Source: Patescibacteria group bacterium AH-259-L07
Lineage (GTDB): Bacteria > Patescibacteriota > Patescibacteriia > UBA2591 > UBA6264
NCBI GenBank assembly: GCA_027718005.1
Contig: JALLOP010000084.1
Coordinates: 1 to 6,002 of the forward strand
DNA: 6,002 nucleotides
Direction of reading: 5' to 3'
Shown here: piece by piece, positions 4,985 through 6,002 of the stretch
Numbering within the stretch: the stretch's first letter is position 1
How the letters are laid out: every line of letters starts with the position of its first letter
Program-made: the position numbers and the translations under genes
Notes under the pieces: model-generated
Seen by the model: the letters and a program-made list of their open reading frames with translations, nothing else
Told to the model about the DNA's origin: nothing
Databases searched by the model: none

Positions 4985-5965
4985 ATGATGCGCACTGGAG
5001 CAATATTTAATCTTGTTACCGCTCTTATTGGTTTTCAGTTTAGGAGAAAAAATGTGCTTTTAAAACAAGCGCAATCCATGGCAAAAGCTGGCGTAGAACA
5101 TATTGAAATTATTACTGATTTTCTTCGCGCTAAACCCTATCCCGAACGCTATTTACGGAATGAGATCGATGCACTCGCCACTTTAAAAGATGAAGGAATT
5201 ACCTTTAGTATGCACGCCCCTACCCTTGGCATTATAACGGGAGCAAACCATCAACTCATTCGAGAAGCAAGCGTAAAAACCATTATTGATGATTATGAAC
5301 TTATCACTCCCTTAGAACCGACCACCGTAACTATCCACCCGGAAGCACTTAAGATGGCAATCAAAGATCTCAGAACATCAGATCCCAAGAAGAAAAAATT
5401 TTTGCTTGACATTGTGAGGAAAAATGAAGCACTGTCATTTGAAGAATTGATTAAAGTAATCCCTGCAGAAAAAATCTGTATTGAAAACTACTTTTACGGA
5501 GAGCTTACTGAATACAAAAAAATGATTAAAAAATTTGGCGCTGGCGTTACCTATGATATTGGACACTACTTGCTGCAATACTTTGGTCCTCGCGCACGTA
5601 AAAAAGTACGAAAAAGTATTCAACTTGATTTTGGTCTTGTTGAAGCAAGTGATTGGAAAACAAACCCTGACCCTTTTGAATTTGTTGATCCCTTTTTTAA
5701 CGCTTGGAAAGGCATGGTACGCAGCATCCACATCCACAATGTCCGACCACGAATTTTACAAGTCTCTCAAGACCCTATCATGTTCAGAGACCATTATCCC
5801 CTTACTGACCCGCGTGGTGTAGTCAATATACAAAAAGCATGTCAACGGTTTCAACATTTTAAATACAACGGCCCAGTTATTATTGAAGACTATGGCAATA
5901 AAAATATTGCTGAATCAATTTCATTTTTACGAAAAATTCTTGAAAAGATCCAACAAAGTGCATAA
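4985..5965 (+). CDS. Sugar isomerase/epimerase-like TIM-barrel protein (AP endonuclease 2 / xylose isomerase-like fold)
   Basis: A 326-residue protein of the xylose isomerase-like TIM-barrel superfamily, which includes sugar (phosphate) isomerases/epimerases and endonuclease IV. Candidate metal ligands fall at the ends of successive strands: His77 (SMHAP), His118 (TIHPE), Glu167 (CIENY), Asp191 and His194 (TYDIGH), His249 (SIHIHN), His270 (RDHYPL) and Glu301 (VIIEDYG). Glu167, Asp191, His249 and Glu301 match the single-metal site of tagatose-3-epimerase-type enzymes. The extra histidines match endonuclease IV, but its DxH motif is RDH here. The protein is longer than the usual 260-290 residues, with an apparent insertion at about 197-245. 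Start: ATG 4985 is favoured by AAAGGAGG six bases upstream; an ATG at 4988 is adjacent. It has its own promoter and terminator. An isomerase/epimerase is more likely than a DNA repair enzyme, and the substrate is unknown. Confidence 0.87.
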   Translation: MMRTGAIFNLVTALIGFQFRRKNVLLKQAQSMAKAGVEHIEIITDFLRAKPYPERYLRNEIDALATLKDEGITFSMHAPTLGIITGANHQLIREASVKTIIDDYELITPLEPTTVTIHPEALKMAIKDLRTSDPKKKKFLLDIVRKNEALSFEELIKVIPAEKICIENYFYGELTEYKKMIKKFGAGVTYDIGHYLLQYFGPRARKKVRKSIQLDFGLVEASDWKTNPDPFEFVDPFFNAWKGMVRSIHIHNVRPRILQVSQDPIMFRDHYPLTDPRGVVNIQKACQRFQHFKYNGPVIIEDYGNKNIAESISFLRKILEKIQQSA

Positions 5966-5997
5966 AAGACATCAAGGTTAACTTGATGCCTTTTTTT
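5964..5997 (+). terminator. Intrinsic terminator of the TIM-barrel gene
   Basis: The perfect stem CATCAAG (5970-5976) / CTTGATG (5982-5988) has a five-base loop and is followed by CC and seven T. AAAAG before it can pair with CTTTT after it across one A-C mismatch, extending the stem. It begins right at the stop codon. Confidence 0.9.
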
Positions 5998-6002
5998 ATT
6001 TT

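Overview
The window is AT-rich bacterial DNA. It holds five complete, apparently intact protein genes, with clear Shine-Dalgarno sequences, recognisable sigma70-type promoters and intrinsic terminators. All five stop codons are TAA or TAG. Nothing in it (no rRNA, tRNA, ribosomal protein or other marker gene) fixes the taxon. An uncultured low-GC lineage such as a Patescibacteria/CPR-type genome would fit the look of the region, but that is only a guess. No insertion sequence, phage gene, CRISPR array, tRNA or rRNA was seen.

Layout. On the minus strand, from the left: an aldehyde dehydrogenase family enzyme (59-1486), an unrecognised seven-helix membrane protein (1590-2429) and an NAD(P)-dependent extended-SDR epimerase/dehydratase (2593-3672). 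Then comes a divergent promoter region (about 3673-3823). On the plus strand follow an alpha/beta hydrolase (3824-4756) and a xylose-isomerase-like/AP-endonuclease-2-type TIM-barrel protein (4985-5965). For the aldehyde dehydrogenase, membrane protein and hydrolase, the start codons used here lie downstream of the longest open frame, because a Shine-Dalgarno sequence and a promoter support the internal ATG.

Each gene looks like its own transcription unit. A promoter candidate precedes each one (weakest for the hydrolase) and a hairpin terminator follows each one. On the minus strand the terminator of one unit ends within about ten bases of the promoter region of the next. There is therefore no operon logic to tie the products together. 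They are three soluble enzymes of carbonyl, sugar or ester chemistry, one metal-site TIM barrel and one orphan membrane protein. A shared pathway cannot be claimed.

The most unusual non-coding stretch is the 228-base gap at 4757-4984. It holds the hydrolase terminator, an 18-base imperfect inverted repeat with arms 54 bases apart, two exact DnaA-box-like nonamers plus one near match, and a consensus promoter with an AT-rich TAA/TAG triplet run. It could be a DnaA-regulated promoter, an operator pair or an origin-like element. None of these can be settled from sequence alone. Other points of interest are a two-residue shortening just before the catalytic cysteine of the aldehyde dehydrogenase, a nearly complete endonuclease IV-like ligand set in the TIM-barrel protein, and a 15-base tandem duplication abutting the membrane-protein promoter.
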